64,000 nucleotides of DNA from Hyphomonas sp. Mor2 (GCF_001854405.1 NZ_CP017718.1:2480001-2544000); one strand, 5' to 3'; shown: positions 45,287 to 54,753, counted from the first letter of the stretch. The notes: generated from the sequence alone by a model not told the origin. Program-made: numbers and translations.

Positions 45287-46534
45287 TTAGCGCGTGTCAG
45301 CGGCCCCCAGCACACGCAGGAAATTGCCGCCCCAGATCTTGTCGATCTCCGCCTCGTTATAGCCACGCCGGAGGAGCTCAGCCGTCACATTGGCGGCCGA
45401 GTCGGCTTCCTCGAATCCGGCAATACCACCGCCATGATTGAAGTCCGTGCCAATGCCGACATGATCAATCCCGATGCGATCCACGACATAATCGATGTGA
45501 TCGACCATGCGGCTGACATCCTCCCGTCCCACCAGGGCGCGCATATTGGTCAGGAAGGTGAGCTTCTCGGCGTCCGATTTCAGCTCCCAGTAAAGCTCAT
45601 AAGGATAGGAATATGTCTCCGGCAGCCCCGCCGCGAGCCGCACATCGCGAATGCTGGCTTTCAGGTCGGGGTCTGACAGATCGACCAGATAAGCGCTGAA
45701 CGCAGCAATGTGGATCACGCCGCCTGTCTCGCCGATCCGATCGATCTCCTCATCTGACAGGTTACGCGTCACATCGGACAAGGATTTTGCGTTGGAGTGG
45801 CTGGCAATCACCGGCAGAGTGGTGAGATCGATCGCCTGAAGCGTCGCGGCTTTCGACATTTGCGAAACATCGACAAGACCGCCCAGCGCGTCGATCCGCT
45901 TCACCGCGGCAATGCCAAGCTCAGACAAGCCGCCATGTTCTTCCGTCGCCTCATAAGTGCCCGTCTCACCGTCAAAGCGCGGACGCGAGGAATCGGCAAA
46001 GTCATTGTGTCCAAGATGGGTCAGCCCGAACAGGCGGACACCCGCATCATAGAATTCATCGATGCGGTCCAATTGCCCTTCCAGAGCTTGCGCGTTCTGG
46101 AACCCTAGAATGACAGAAACGCGGCCCGCGGCACTATTCTGCCGCACGGCTTGGGCCGTGGTGGCGAGCGCCAACATGTCCGGATTTGAGGTGACGAGAT
46201 CCTGAACGGCGGCGAGTTTGGCCAGGCTTTCAGCCCGCGCCAGCGCATCACCCTCCGCTGTTCGCAGTTGGGGCCCCGCCGCAACCGCCATGACCACGGC
46301 GTCAAATCCGCCCGCGATCAGTTTCTCCGGCGCGACCTTGGAACGACCGTCCGGGCCGAGATAGAGCGGGGATGTTGCCTCGATCGCGATATCTGCATGG
46401 GCGTCGAGGACGACCGCATCGGCATGGATATCTGCCACACTGCGCTCGGCGGCGGGTGCCACAGACTGACACGCTGCCAGACCAAACCATGCCGCACCCA
46501 AAATCATTCGCTGGCCTATTTTATCGATCCGCAT
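45287..46534 (-). CDS. Membrane dipeptidase (M19), lipoprotein
   Basis: This is a zinc dipeptidase of the M19 renal-dipeptidase family, 415 residues. It has a lipobox: LAAC with C22 at the end of the signal peptide, so it is probably anchored to a membrane. Zinc-site motifs are VLDAHADI, GLTHLGHNDFADS, IASHSNAKSL and GIDHVGIGTDFNHGG. It would cleave dipeptides in the periplasm. The ATG at 46534 is chosen because the signal peptide begins there; upstream in-frame codons to 46690 look non-coding. Confidence 0.92.
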   Translation of the reverse strand: MRIDKIGQRMILGAAWFGLAACQSVAPAAERSVADIHADAVVLDAHADIAIEATSPLYLGPDGRSKVAPEKLIAGGFDAVVMAVAAGPQLRTAEGDALARAESLAKLAAVQDLVTSNPDMLALATTAQAVRQNSAAGRVSVILGFQNAQALEGQLDRIDEFYDAGVRLFGLTHLGHNDFADSSRPRFDGETGTYEATEEHGGLSELGIAAVKRIDALGGLVDVSQMSKAATLQAIDLTTLPVIASHSNAKSLSDVTRNLSDEEIDRIGETGGVIHIAAFSAYLVDLSDPDLKASIRDVRLAAGLPETYSYPYELYWELKSDAEKLTFLTNMRALVGREDVSRMVDHIDYVVDRIGIDHVGIGTDFNHGGGIAGFEEADSAANVTAELLRRGYNEAEIDKIWGGNFLRVLGAADTR

Positions 46535-46707
46535 TTGACCCTCCACTGTTGTGCGCCCAGCCTCATGCCCCCTCCCCTGCGACAAGCAAGCGTAATCTAA
46601 TTTGGGCTGTCCGGACACGAAATCCCTCGCGTATGAACGAGCTTTCGGTTTTATGTCGGGACAGGAATGCTTCGATGTGAATTCCGGCATGAACGTTAGA
46701 GATAGGT

Positions 46708-47310
46708 ATGGCCACGGAACGCCCTGAAAAGAAAACCGAGATGATTGAAGTGCGCCTGCCGCACTCCAAGAAGGAGGCTTTCAAACGGGCGTGTGAGGAG
46801 GAAGGGATCACAGTGAGCCATGCTGTGCGAACCTTCATCGATGCCTATTTGCGACGCGCGCGCCGGGAACGTGCCAAACGTATCGCAAAGGACATTTCCA
46901 TGACTCTCATTCGCAATCCGATCAAAACGACCGGCGGGGTCGGCACCGCGCTCGCTGCCACCATAGGCGGACTCGCGCTGCTATCCGCGCCGAGCCATGC
47001 TGATCGAAACATGCAACCGATCGAACATCCAATCCCGGTTTATCCTGAAGGCCTCGCCATTCAGAGCGTCAGCGCCCGGTGCGAAAACTATTTCGACGTC
47101 ACGCCCGAAGGCTATGTCACCAATCTTGAGGTCAAATGCGGACATCCCGGCTTTGTGAACTCGTCACGAAATGCGATAGCGACGCTCAGATTTGAACCCA
47201 AAATCGTAAACGGTGAGGCGGTAACACGGACGGGTGTGGTCTACCCGATCGAATATTGGATCAACGATGAAGATGGAAACCCCACCGAGCTGCTTTTACC
47301 GGAACAATAG
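46708..47310 (+). CDS. Ribbon-helix-helix / membrane anchor / TonB C-terminal-like fusion protein
   Basis: This protein of 200 residues has three parts. Residues 10-55 (MIEVRLPHSKKEAFKRACEE then VSHAVRTFIDAYL) look like a ribbon-helix-helix DNA-binding domain. Residues 77-98 are a hydrophobic segment with signal-peptide character (ALAATIGGLALLSAPSHA). Residues 105-190 resemble the TonB C-terminal domain (YPEGLAIQSVSARCENYFDV, NAIATLRFEPKIVNGEAV). An internal ATG at 46900 with an AAGGA site would make only the secreted TonB-like part. It stands between the dipeptidase and the polysaccharide locus. Function unknown. Confidence 0.75.
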   Translation: MATERPEKKTEMIEVRLPHSKKEAFKRACEEEGITVSHAVRTFIDAYLRRARRERAKRIAKDISMTLIRNPIKTTGGVGTALAATIGGLALLSAPSHADRNMQPIEHPIPVYPEGLAIQSVSARCENYFDVTPEGYVTNLEVKCGHPGFVNSSRNAIATLRFEPKIVNGEAVTRTGVVYPIEYWINDEDGNPTELLLPEQ

Positions 47311-47322
47311 TCCCCGGAATTC

Positions 47323-47338
47323 GGTTCATTTCTGAACC
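47323..47338. promoter_or_regulatory. Short inverted repeat 54 bases upstream of a sigma-54-type promoter
   Basis: GGTTCA (47323-47328) and TGAACC (47333-47338) are exact reverse complements with a four-base spacer. It lies 54 bases before the -24 element. Enhancer-binding proteins for sigma-54 bind dyads upstream of the promoter, so this is a candidate site, but a short terminator after the previous gene is also possible. Confidence 0.3.
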
Positions 47339-47391
47339 AAATCTACACCACTTCAACCCGTTCGAAAAAAGTGGGCTGAATCCCCTGAATC

Positions 47392-47407
47392 TGGCAGAAG
47401 AGTTGCA
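47392..47407 (+). promoter_or_regulatory. Sigma-54 (-24/-12) promoter candidate for the polysaccharide operon
   Basis: The sequence TGGCAGAAGAGTTGCA matches the sigma-54 consensus TGGCAC-N5-TTGCA with one mismatch. The invariant GG (47393-47394) and GC (47405-47406) have exactly ten bases between them. It lies 37 bases before the acetyltransferase start at 47445, at the distance expected for a transcription start near 47418. Confidence 0.65.
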
Positions 47408-47444
47408 TCTACACGGACACTTTCAGTCTTGATTGGGAACGAAG

Positions 47445-47927
47445 ATGCCGATTTCGGAGAATGTGACCCTGAAGGGCGCGGTGAAAATCCCGCATCCGAG
47501 CCTCGTTAACCTGTATGGCTGCACGGTTGGCGATGGCTCGATGATCGGGACATTCGTCGAAATTCAGAAGAATGCGACGATTGGTGAGCGCTGCAAGATC
47601 TCGTCTCATACCTTCATCTGTGAAGGCGTGGAAATCGAGGACGAGGTCTTTGTCGGTCATGGTGTGATGTTTACCAATGACCGCTTCCCACGCGCCACCA
47701 ATCCGGATGGCAGTGCACAAACGGATGATGACTGGACGCTGGAAAAGACCCTGGTCAAACGGTGCGCCTCGATTGGCTCAAACGTGACCATTGTCTGCGG
47801 CGTGACCATTGGCGAAGGCGCGATGATCGCAGCCGGCGCCGTCGTAACGAAAAATGTACCAGATTTTGCCATTGTGGCCGGTGTGCCGGCCACAGTGCGC
47901 GGGGATATGCGGGATATGGATCAGTGA
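47445..47927 (+). CDS. Hexapeptide-repeat acetyltransferase (WbpD/WlbB-like)
   Basis: This is a left-handed beta-helix acyltransferase of 160 residues with hexapeptide repeats throughout ([35 protein letters not shown], then [20 protein letters not shown]). The order of genes after it, a Gfo/Idh dehydrogenase and a DegT aminotransferase, is that of the WbpB/E/D-type enzymes. Those make UDP-2,3-diacetamido-2,3-dideoxyglucuronate, with this enzyme adding the 3-acetyl group. The ATG at 47445 is preferred to the TTG at 47433. It overlaps the next gene by four bases (GTGA). Confidence 0.85.
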   Translation: MPISENVTLKGAVKIPHPSLVNLYGCTVGDGSMIGTFVEIQKNATIGERCKISSHTFICEGVEIEDEVFVGHGVMFTNDRFPRATNPDGSAQTDDDWTLEKTLVKRCASIGSNVTIVCGVTIGEGAMIAAGAVVTKNVPDFAIVAGVPATVRGDMRDMDQ

Positions 47928-48967
47928 CCCTTAGTGACGAGAAACTCAACATTGCCGTCATTGGCTATGGCTATTGGGGGCCTAATCTGGTCCGCAACTT
48001 CGCTGAGCTGGACGGCGCGCGTATGCATTCGGTGGCCGATCTCAGCGAAGCGGCGCTGGAGAAAGTCAGCAAGCGCTACCCGACCGTGAACACGACAACG
48101 GATGCCATGTCCCTGATCAACCATCCGGACATTCATGCCGTCGCCATCGCCACCCCGGTCTCAACCCATTTCGACCTTGCCATGGCAGCGCTGAAAGCGG
48201 GCAAACATGTCTGGCTAGAAAAGCCGATGGCCGAAACGGCGGAGCAGGCTCGCAAGCTGGTCAATGAAGCCGAAGCCCGCGGCCTAATCCTGCATGTCGA
48301 CCATACTTTCCTGTACACGGGCCCGGTTCAGAAGATGCGCGAGCTGGTGCAGACCAAGGCGCTCGGCGCGCCGCTCTACTATGACAGCACACGGGTCAAT
48401 CTCGGGCTGTTCCAGCGCGACGTGAACGTGATTTCAGACCTCGCGGTCCACGATTTTTCAATCCTGGATTATGTGTTCGATCAGCAGCCGACAGCTGTCT
48501 CGGCATCTGGTATCAACCACTATCCCGGAACGCCGGAGAATCTCGCCTTCATCACCCTGTTCTATGAGTCCGGCTTCATCGCGCATGTGAATGTCTCCTG
48601 GCTCGCGCCCGTCAAGGTTCGCAAGATCCTGATTGGCGGGACTGAGAAGATGATCACGTTTGACGAGCTGGAACCGTCGGAGAAGCTCAAGATCTATGAC
48701 AAAGGCGTTTCCTTTACTGATGATCCTGAACAGATCCAGGAAATGCGGGTCGGGTATCGCGTCGGCGACATGTGGGCCCCAAAGGTTCCCAATGTCGAAG
48801 CGCTGCGCAATGGCACCGAACATTTCCGCGACTGCATCCTGACCCGGACTCAATCGATCTCGGACGGTCGGTTCGGTCTGCGCATGGTTGAAGCAATCGA
48901 AGCCGCCACCCAGTCCATGCAGTCGCGCGGCGCGACCGTGCAACTGCCATCATTCGAGGATGCCTGA
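47924..48967 (+). CDS. Gfo/Idh/MocA-family dehydrogenase (WbpB-like)
   Basis: This is an NAD(P)-dependent oxidoreductase of 347 residues. The Rossmann start is [17 protein letters not shown], the catalytic lysine is in [14 protein letters not shown], and [18 protein letters not shown] is the conserved dehydrogenase-core motif. In the WbpB role it would oxidise UDP-GlcNAcA at C3 before transamination. The GTG at 47924 overlaps the acetyltransferase stop by four bases. The longer reading frame from 47762 is inside the previous gene and rejected. Confidence 0.88.
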   Translation: MTLSDEKLNIAVIGYGYWGPNLVRNFAELDGARMHSVADLSEAALEKVSKRYPTVNTTTDAMSLINHPDIHAVAIATPVSTHFDLAMAALKAGKHVWLEKPMAETAEQARKLVNEAEARGLILHVDHTFLYTGPVQKMRELVQTKALGAPLYYDSTRVNLGLFQRDVNVISDLAVHDFSILDYVFDQQPTAVSASGINHYPGTPENLAFITLFYESGFIAHVNVSWLAPVKVRKILIGGTEKMITFDELEPSEKLKIYDKGVSFTDDPEQIQEMRVGYRVGDMWAPKVPNVEALRNGTEHFRDCILTRTQSISDGRFGLRMVEAIEAATQSMQSRGATVQLPSFEDA

Positions 48968-48968
48968 C

Positions 48969-50084
48969 ATGGTCCCGTTTGTAGATCTCAAAGCCCAGTA
49001 TCAGTCGATCAAACCTGAAATCGACGCCGCCGTGATGAAGACGCTTGAAAACTGCGCTTTCGTGCTCGGTCCGGAAGTCGCGGCGCTGGAACAGCGTTTT
49101 GCCGACTATTGCGAAAGCGGTTTCGCTGTCGGCGTGAACAGCGGTACCAACGCCCTCTATCTTGGTCTGCTGGCCGCAGGCATTGGCGAAGGCGACGAGG
49201 TGATCACCGTCCCGCACACCTTTATCGCCTCGGCCTCGGCCATCCACTATACCGGCGCAAAGGTCGTGTTCTGTGACATCGACCCGGTCACCTTCACCAT
49301 GGATCCAGGCGCGCTCGAGGCGGCGATCACACCACGCACCAAGGCGATTGTCCCAGTCCATCTCTATGGACAGATGGCGGATATGGACCCGATCATGGCG
49401 ATTGCGAAAAAGCATGGCCTGATCGTCATGGAAGATGCCGCGCAGTCCCACGGCGCCGAGTATCGGGGGCACCGCGCTGGATCAATTGGCGACATTGCCG
49501 GCTTCTCTTTCTATCCCGGAAAAAATCTCGGCGCTGCCGGTGAAGCCGGCATGACCATAACGGCGAATGAAGACTGGACCCGAAAGCTTCGCATGTTGCG
49601 CGATTGGGGCGCGGAACAGAAATACCACCATGAAATCATCGGCTACAATATGCGTATGGAAGGCCTGCAAGGCGCCGTGCTGAACGTGAAGATGAACTAT
49701 ATCGAAAAATGGACCGAGGCCCGCCGGGCCGCCGCAGCGCGCTATCGCGACCTGTTTGCAGGGACTGGTGTGCAGATCCCGGTTGAAGCCGACGACCGGC
49801 GCCATGTCTATCATGTTTATGCCATCCGCACGCCGGATCGGCTGCGCTGGATCGATGAACTGAAAGCCGCTGGCGTTGCGACGGGCATTCACTACCCGTT
49901 CCCGCTTCATCGCCTGAAGGCGTTTGAATTCCTCGGATATCGCCAAGGGCAGTTCCCGCACGCTGAGAAAGCCGCAGCCGAAGTCCTGTCGCTTCCCATG
50001 TTCCCGGAAATCACGCCGGCCCAACAGGAAATCGTCGCCAAGGCTGTCAGCAAGCTTCAGACAGAAACCGAAATCGCCGCTTAG
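48969..50084 (+). CDS. DegT/DnrJ/EryC1 aminotransferase (WbpE-like)
   Basis: This is a PLP-dependent sugar aminotransferase of 371 residues. The PLP lysine is in FYPGKNLGAAGEAG, the aspartate is in VMEDAAQSHGAEY, and the start VPFVDLKAQY is typical of the family. With the two preceding genes it fits the 3-amino step of the diacetamido-uronic-acid pathway. It begins one base after the dehydrogenase stop. UDP-GlcNAc 6-dehydrogenase (WbpA) is not in the window, so the pathway would be completed elsewhere. Confidence 0.9.
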   Translation: MVPFVDLKAQYQSIKPEIDAAVMKTLENCAFVLGPEVAALEQRFADYCESGFAVGVNSGTNALYLGLLAAGIGEGDEVITVPHTFIASASAIHYTGAKVVFCDIDPVTFTMDPGALEAAITPRTKAIVPVHLYGQMADMDPIMAIAKKHGLIVMEDAAQSHGAEYRGHRAGSIGDIAGFSFYPGKNLGAAGEAGMTITANEDWTRKLRMLRDWGAEQKYHHEIIGYNMRMEGLQGAVLNVKMNYIEKWTEARRAAAARYRDLFAGTGVQIPVEADDRRHVYHVYAIRTPDRLRWIDELKAAGVATGIHYPFPLHRLKAFEFLGYRQGQFPHAEKAAAEVLSLPMFPEITPAQQEIVAKAVSKLQTETEIAA

Positions 50085-50122
50085 CTTCGGTTCGCGGAAT
50101 AACAGACAGAAGGCCGTCACAC

Positions 50123-51100
50123 ATGAATCTTGAGGGTGCGAAAATCCTGGTGACAGGTGGCTGTGGCCTGATCGGGTCTACCACCATCGATCAGATCCTG
50201 GCGCAGGATTCGCCGGAGGAGATAGTCATCTTCGACAATCTGGTGCGTGGCTCGATGCGCAATGTCGAGCAGATCCTGAAGGATCCACGCGTGCGCCTCG
50301 TCAAGGGCGACATTCGCGATCGTGCCGCCATCGAAGCTGTGACCCAAGGCATGGATGCCGTCATCCACATGGCTGCGATCCGTATCACGGCCTGTGCCGC
50401 GGATCCGCGCGAAGCCATGGAAGTGATGAATGACGGTACCTACAATGTCATCGAAGCCGCTCACAAGGCCCAGGTGAAGCGCGTCCTCGCGGCGTCGTCA
50501 GCGTCGATCTATGGCATGGCGGATACATTTCCGACCACGGAAAACCACCACCCGTACAATAACGACACCTGGTATGGCGCCTCGAAAGTCATGCTGGAGG
50601 GTCTGTTTCGGTCCTTCCACGCCATGTACGGACTCGATTATGTCGCGATGCGATACTTCAATGTTTACGGCCCGCGAATGGACATTCACGGCAAGTACAC
50701 AGAAGTGCTGGTCCGATGGATGCAACGGATCGAGGACGGCACACCGCCGCTTATTCTGGGCGATGGACTGACCTCAATGGACTTCATCTATATTGAAGAG
50801 CTGGCACGCGCCAATGTTCTGGCACTGAAGTCCGATGTCACGGACGAAGTGTTCAATGTCGCCTCCGGCGTCGAAACCAATTTGAACGAATTGGCGGCCA
50901 CCCTCATGAAAGTGATGGATGCCGACCCAGACATGACACCCGAATATGGCCCGGAGCGCAAAGTGAACGCCGTGCCACGTCGCCTAGCCGATACCAGCAA
51001 GGCGAAAGAGCTTCTCGGCTTTGAGGCTGAAATTGATCTGGAAGAAGGTTTGCGCCGTCTTGTAGACTGGTGGCGCGTCAATAAGGACCTGATGGAATGA
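50123..51100 (+). CDS. NAD-dependent epimerase/dehydratase
   Basis: This is an extended SDR nucleotide-sugar enzyme of 325 residues. The cofactor motif is ILVTGGCGLIGSTTI, the active-site tyrosine/lysine is in WYGASKVMLEGLF, and the serine is in AASSASIYG. RYFNVYGPRMD is the substrate-binding block of UDP-sugar epimerases. It could be a 4-epimerase or a dehydratase; the sequence does not decide. Its stop overlaps the next aminotransferase by four bases. Confidence 0.9.
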   Translation: MNLEGAKILVTGGCGLIGSTTIDQILAQDSPEEIVIFDNLVRGSMRNVEQILKDPRVRLVKGDIRDRAAIEAVTQGMDAVIHMAAIRITACAADPREAMEVMNDGTYNVIEAAHKAQVKRVLAASSASIYGMADTFPTTENHHPYNNDTWYGASKVMLEGLFRSFHAMYGLDYVAMRYFNVYGPRMDIHGKYTEVLVRWMQRIEDGTPPLILGDGLTSMDFIYIEELARANVLALKSDVTDEVFNVASGVETNLNELAATLMKVMDADPDMTPEYGPERKVNAVPRRLADTSKAKELLGFEAEIDLEEGLRRLVDWWRVNKDLME

Positions 51101-52245
51101 TCCCGATCATCAAACCATTAATGGGGGAAGAGGAGGCCGCTGCCGCCTCGCGGGTGATCCTGTCCGGATGGGTGACGCAAGGCCCGGAAGTCGCCGCCTT
51201 CGAAACCGAATTTGCTGACTTCACAGGCGCTGAGCACGCGGTCGCCGTCTCCAATTGCACGACCGGGCTGCACCTGGCATTGCTCGCTGCCGGTATCGGC
51301 CAGGATGACGAGGTCATCACGGTCAGCCATTCCTATATCGCGACCGCAAATGCGATCCGCTATTGTCAGGCGAGCCCGGTCTTCATCGATATTGATCCGC
51401 TGACCTGCAATATGGATCCGAACCTGATCGAGGCTGCGATCACGCCCCGCACCAAGGCGATCGTGCTGGTCCACCAGATGGGCATGCCAGCGGATCTGGC
51501 GGCCATCATCAAGATTGCCCGCGCGCATGATCTGTTTGTGATCGAAGACGCTGCTTGCGCGGCAGGCGCGGAAATCCTGTGGGATGGCGCCTGGGAAAAA
51601 GTCGGCCGTGCGCGCGGCGACGCGGCTGTTTTCTCATTCCATCCGCGTAAGGTCCTCTCCACCGGCGATGGTGGGATGATCACCACACCGCATGCCGACT
51701 GGGCGAAGAAGTTCAAGCGTTTGCGCCAGCATGGCATGAGCGTTCCCGATACGGTGCGACACAAGTCAAAGCAGGTGGTGTTCGAAACCCATCCCGAGAT
51801 CGGTTACAATTATCGCATGACGGATATTCAGGCCGCCGTCGGACGCGAGCAACTCAAGCGCCTGCCAGGCGTCGTTAAGCGCCGCCGGGAGCTGGTCGAT
51901 CTTTATCGCGCCGAACTCGCCGATGCGCAGTGGCTTCATGTCCCAAGCGAACCAAGCTGGGCGCGCACCAATTGGCAAAGTTTTTCAGTGCGCTTGCCGG
52001 CGGCCTGCGACCAGCGCACGGTGATGCAAGTCATGCTCGACAAGGGCGTCGCGACCCGACGCGGCATCATGTGCGCGCATCGCGAAGATGCCTACAAGGA
52101 TACGCCTCTGCCTGCACCACTGCCGCACTCGGAAGCCGAGCAGGACCAGCGCATTATTCTGCCGCTTTACGGGCAGATGAGTGACGAGGATGTCCGCACC
52201 GTGGCCGTAGCGTTGAAAGCGGCCACTGCGGATCAGGCCGCCTAA
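51097..52245 (+). CDS. DegT/DnrJ/EryC1 aminotransferase (second)
   Basis: This is a second PLP-dependent sugar aminotransferase, 382 residues. The PLP lysine is in FHPRKVLSTGDGGMI, and EDAACAAGAE is the aspartate region. It resembles perosamine-synthase-like enzymes more than the WbpE-like protein at 48969, so the locus probably makes two different amino sugars. It follows the epimerase with a four-base overlap and is joined to the glycosyltransferase by a one-base TAATG overlap. Confidence 0.9.
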   Translation: MIPIIKPLMGEEEAAAASRVILSGWVTQGPEVAAFETEFADFTGAEHAVAVSNCTTGLHLALLAAGIGQDDEVITVSHSYIATANAIRYCQASPVFIDIDPLTCNMDPNLIEAAITPRTKAIVLVHQMGMPADLAAIIKIARAHDLFVIEDAACAAGAEILWDGAWEKVGRARGDAAVFSFHPRKVLSTGDGGMITTPHADWAKKFKRLRQHGMSVPDTVRHKSKQVVFETHPEIGYNYRMTDIQAAVGREQLKRLPGVVKRRRELVDLYRAELADAQWLHVPSEPSWARTNWQSFSVRLPAACDQRTVMQVMLDKGVATRRGIMCAHREDAYKDTPLPAPLPHSEAEQDQRIILPLYGQMSDEDVRTVAVALKAATADQAA

Positions 52246-53264
52246 TGCCGAGCGTCGATGTCGTCGTCCCCTGCTATAATTACGCGCATTTCCTGAAAGA
52301 CTGCGTCGCCAGCATCCTGACGCAAAGAGACGTCGAGGTCCGCGTTCTGATTTTGAACGATGCCTCACCAGACAATACACGCGAAATTGGCGAGGCGCTC
52401 GCTGCTGAAGATTCGCGCGTCACCTATCTCGAGAACGAAACCAATCTTGGCCTGATCGGCACCGCCAATCGCGGGCTGTTGGACTGGGCAAGTGGTGACT
52501 ATGCATTGCTCTTGTCCGCTGATGACTTGTTGATGCCTAGCAGCCTGGCCCGCTCGACCGCGTTGATGGAGGCCCATCAGGACGTGCACCTGGTCTATGG
52601 CCGCGCCTTGCTGATCGGCGACGATTTCGACCATACGCAAATGCCGGAAGATGAAGGGGAGAGCGAAAGCCTTGTGCTCTCTGGCGCTGACTTCATTCGC
52701 CGCAACTTCACAGAAGGCAATCCGGTCGCGTCTCCCACCGCCGTGGTGCGCACAACGGTCCAGCAAGACCTGGGCGGGTATCTCCCGCAATTCTATCACA
52801 CCTCGGACATGGAAATGTGGATGCGCTTTGCCGCAAAAGGCCCGGTCGGTGCGATCAAGGCCCTGCAAGCGGGCTATCGCATTCATGGCGCCTCGATGAG
52901 CGCACCAAAGATCAATCGCGCGATCTCGGATCGTGAAGAGATTTACGAGACCTGCAAATTCGTCACCGAAACCTGGTGCCAGCCTATTCCCGAAGCGCGA
53001 GACTGGTTGATCGCTCTGCAGCGAAAACTCGCGCAAGAAACCTATTGGCTGGCCACGAAGTCGCGATATTCCGCTGATGAGCGTCGCGCGTGCGCTGCAT
53101 TTGCGACCCGGATAGACCCCGACGGACTCCTTTCCGTGCCGCGCTTGAAATTCGAGATCAAGAAGCGGGTGCTCGCATTGAAGCCGCAAGCCTCGCCGCC
53201 CGAAAATTTCGAGTATGTCCCGATGACGTCCAATATCTATGGGTGGTGGCCTGGCGAAGACTGA
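52245..53264 (+). CDS. Glycosyltransferase family 2
   Basis: This is an inverting GT2 glycosyltransferase of 339 residues. It has VDVVVPCYNYAHFLKDCVAS, the NDASPDNT loop, the divalent-metal motif LLLSADDLLMP and the downstream TSDMEMWMRFA acceptor-side motif. No membrane helices are visible. It probably adds one sugar of the polysaccharide repeat unit on the cytoplasmic side of the inner membrane. It is the last gene of the plus-strand operon and converges with the flippase gene 22 bases away. Confidence 0.87.
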   Translation: MPSVDVVVPCYNYAHFLKDCVASILTQRDVEVRVLILNDASPDNTREIGEALAAEDSRVTYLENETNLGLIGTANRGLLDWASGDYALLLSADDLLMPSSLARSTALMEAHQDVHLVYGRALLIGDDFDHTQMPEDEGESESLVLSGADFIRRNFTEGNPVASPTAVVRTTVQQDLGGYLPQFYHTSDMEMWMRFAAKGPVGAIKALQAGYRIHGASMSAPKINRAISDREEIYETCKFVTETWCQPIPEARDWLIALQRKLAQETYWLATKSRYSADERRACAAFATRIDPDGLLSVPRLKFEIKKRVLALKPQASPPENFEYVPMTSNIYGWWPGED

Positions 53265-53286
53265 CGGCGGCGTATGATGCGCCGAT

Positions 53287-54753
53287 TCAGGCCCGCATCG
53301 ATTTGGGCAGGAATGACTGCACCATCTCTATCACCTCGCGCTCGGCGCCGTCCGGTTTACCCGCGAATAGCCACAACCCGATCGTGGCGGCGAGATAACT
53401 AATCCCTCCCGCACCAACCAGAATCGCGATGTGCGGAATTGTCGGTGTGTGAATTCCGAGCACCTGCAGGCTGATCACGATAATTGCCATAAAGGCAGAG
53501 GCGACGGTCGCGCGCCAACTGGAGAAGATTTGCTGCACGAACGTGGCCCCGGTCAGACGACGCGCGAGAAACAGGTCTTGCCAGAGAATAAAGGCGGTCG
53601 ACACGCCGCGCGCTACCAACAGCCCGACCAGTCCGCCTGAGACAAATCCAACAATCAAAATTGGGAAGCGAACGACAAGATTGATCACATCCCGAATAAA
53701 CAACAAACGGGTGCGCCCGAGCCCCAGCGCCAGGGGTGCGAACGGCGTCGCGATCGCCTGGATCGCGAACAACACACTGAGCACTTGGATAACCAGCCCG
53801 GCTGTCGCCCATTTCGGACCGAGCGCAAACTCGATCAGGGGCGCAGCCACGAGGGCAAATCCGATCCCGACCGGGAACGCAATCATGGCAAGCATGCGCT
53901 GCGATCTCAGATAGGCATTGCGCAATCGGTCGGTTTCGTCCTGCAGTTTGGCGAACGCCGGAAACAGAACGTGGACCAGAGGCGCCACGGATTCCCTTAC
54001 CGGTAATGCGGCCAATCGGCCCCCGACATCATATTGACCAAGAGCAGCCGAGCCCAAGCCCGCGCTCACCATCAATTTATCGCCGCGCCAGTTCAGCTCG
54101 CGAATTCCCGACCCCAGGGCGACCCAGCTGGAGAAGGAAATCAAGGCCCGCCAATGGTGAAACGTGAAGCGTGGAATATACGGGATGAGAAGATAAGAGA
54201 GTGTCACGACAACGATCTGAGACACCACCCAGCCAGCTACGATCGCCCAGAAACTTTGATAGATCAGGGCAATCGCCACCGCTGCTGCGAGGCTGGCCAA
54301 CTTTTCCGCGAGTTGAATCAAGAGTTCCTGATGAAACGACAATCGTCGTTGGAACTCGATCAATTTGGGGTTCTTCAGGGCACTGATTATGGCCGTCAGA
54401 CCGAAAGCGTACATGATGAGTTCGATGCGCGGGTCGCCAAAAAAAGCGAAAAACAGGCCAATGCCCCCGAGAATCGCAGCCACAAATGCGCCGCGCACGA
54501 GTTCAATGGTCCAGGCCGTATCGAAATGGGCGCGCTCGGGATTCTTGTGCTGGATCAGCGCAGCGGCCAGGGACAAACCGGTGAAGGCGCCGATAATGGC
54601 GTAGATGACCGCTGCGACGGCGACCAGGCCAAAATCCTCTGGTGTCAGGAGTCGGGCAAGTATGACCGTGTTTGCCAGCCCCATCAGACTGACCCCGGCG
54701 CGCACGCCAGCCGTCCAGATCGAACCGACCGCCAATTGCTTGCGCATCGCCAT
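53287..54753 (-). CDS. Polysaccharide flippase (Wzx/MOP family)
   Basis: This is a lipid-linked oligosaccharide flippase of the polysaccharide-transport MOP family, 488 residues with about 12-14 helices. Family features are the RKQLAVGSIWTAGVRAG start, LARLLTPEDFGLVAVA, IRELNWRGDKLMVSAGLG and the long C-terminal helical part. It would move the lipid-linked repeat unit across the inner membrane. The start at 54753 follows an AGGA site; the ORF edge is 54834. A second flippase of the same family lies at 56152, so the locus has two export proteins. Confidence 0.88.
   Translation of the reverse strand: MAMRKQLAVGSIWTAGVRAGVSLMGLANTVILARLLTPEDFGLVAVAAVIYAIIGAFTGLSLAAALIQHKNPERAHFDTAWTIELVRGAFVAAILGGIGLFFAFFGDPRIELIMYAFGLTAIISALKNPKLIEFQRRLSFHQELLIQLAEKLASLAAAVAIALIYQSFWAIVAGWVVSQIVVVTLSYLLIPYIPRFTFHHWRALISFSSWVALGSGIRELNWRGDKLMVSAGLGSAALGQYDVGGRLAALPVRESVAPLVHVLFPAFAKLQDETDRLRNAYLRSQRMLAMIAFPVGIGFALVAAPLIEFALGPKWATAGLVIQVLSVLFAIQAIATPFAPLALGLGRTRLLFIRDVINLVVRFPILIVGFVSGGLVGLLVARGVSTAFILWQDLFLARRLTGATFVQQIFSSWRATVASAFMAIIVISLQVLGIHTPTIPHIAILVGAGGISYLAATIGLWLFAGKPDGAEREVIEMVQSFLPKSMRA

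Noticed and set aside
46535-46690. N-terminal extension of the dipeptidase gene
   Set aside because: A lipoprotein signal peptide begins at 46534, and the extension is polar with no family support.
47762-47923. Upstream extension of the Gfo/Idh dehydrogenase
   Set aside because: It overlaps the acetyltransferase gene out of frame. The GTG at 47924 gives the standard N-terminus and a GTGA overlap.
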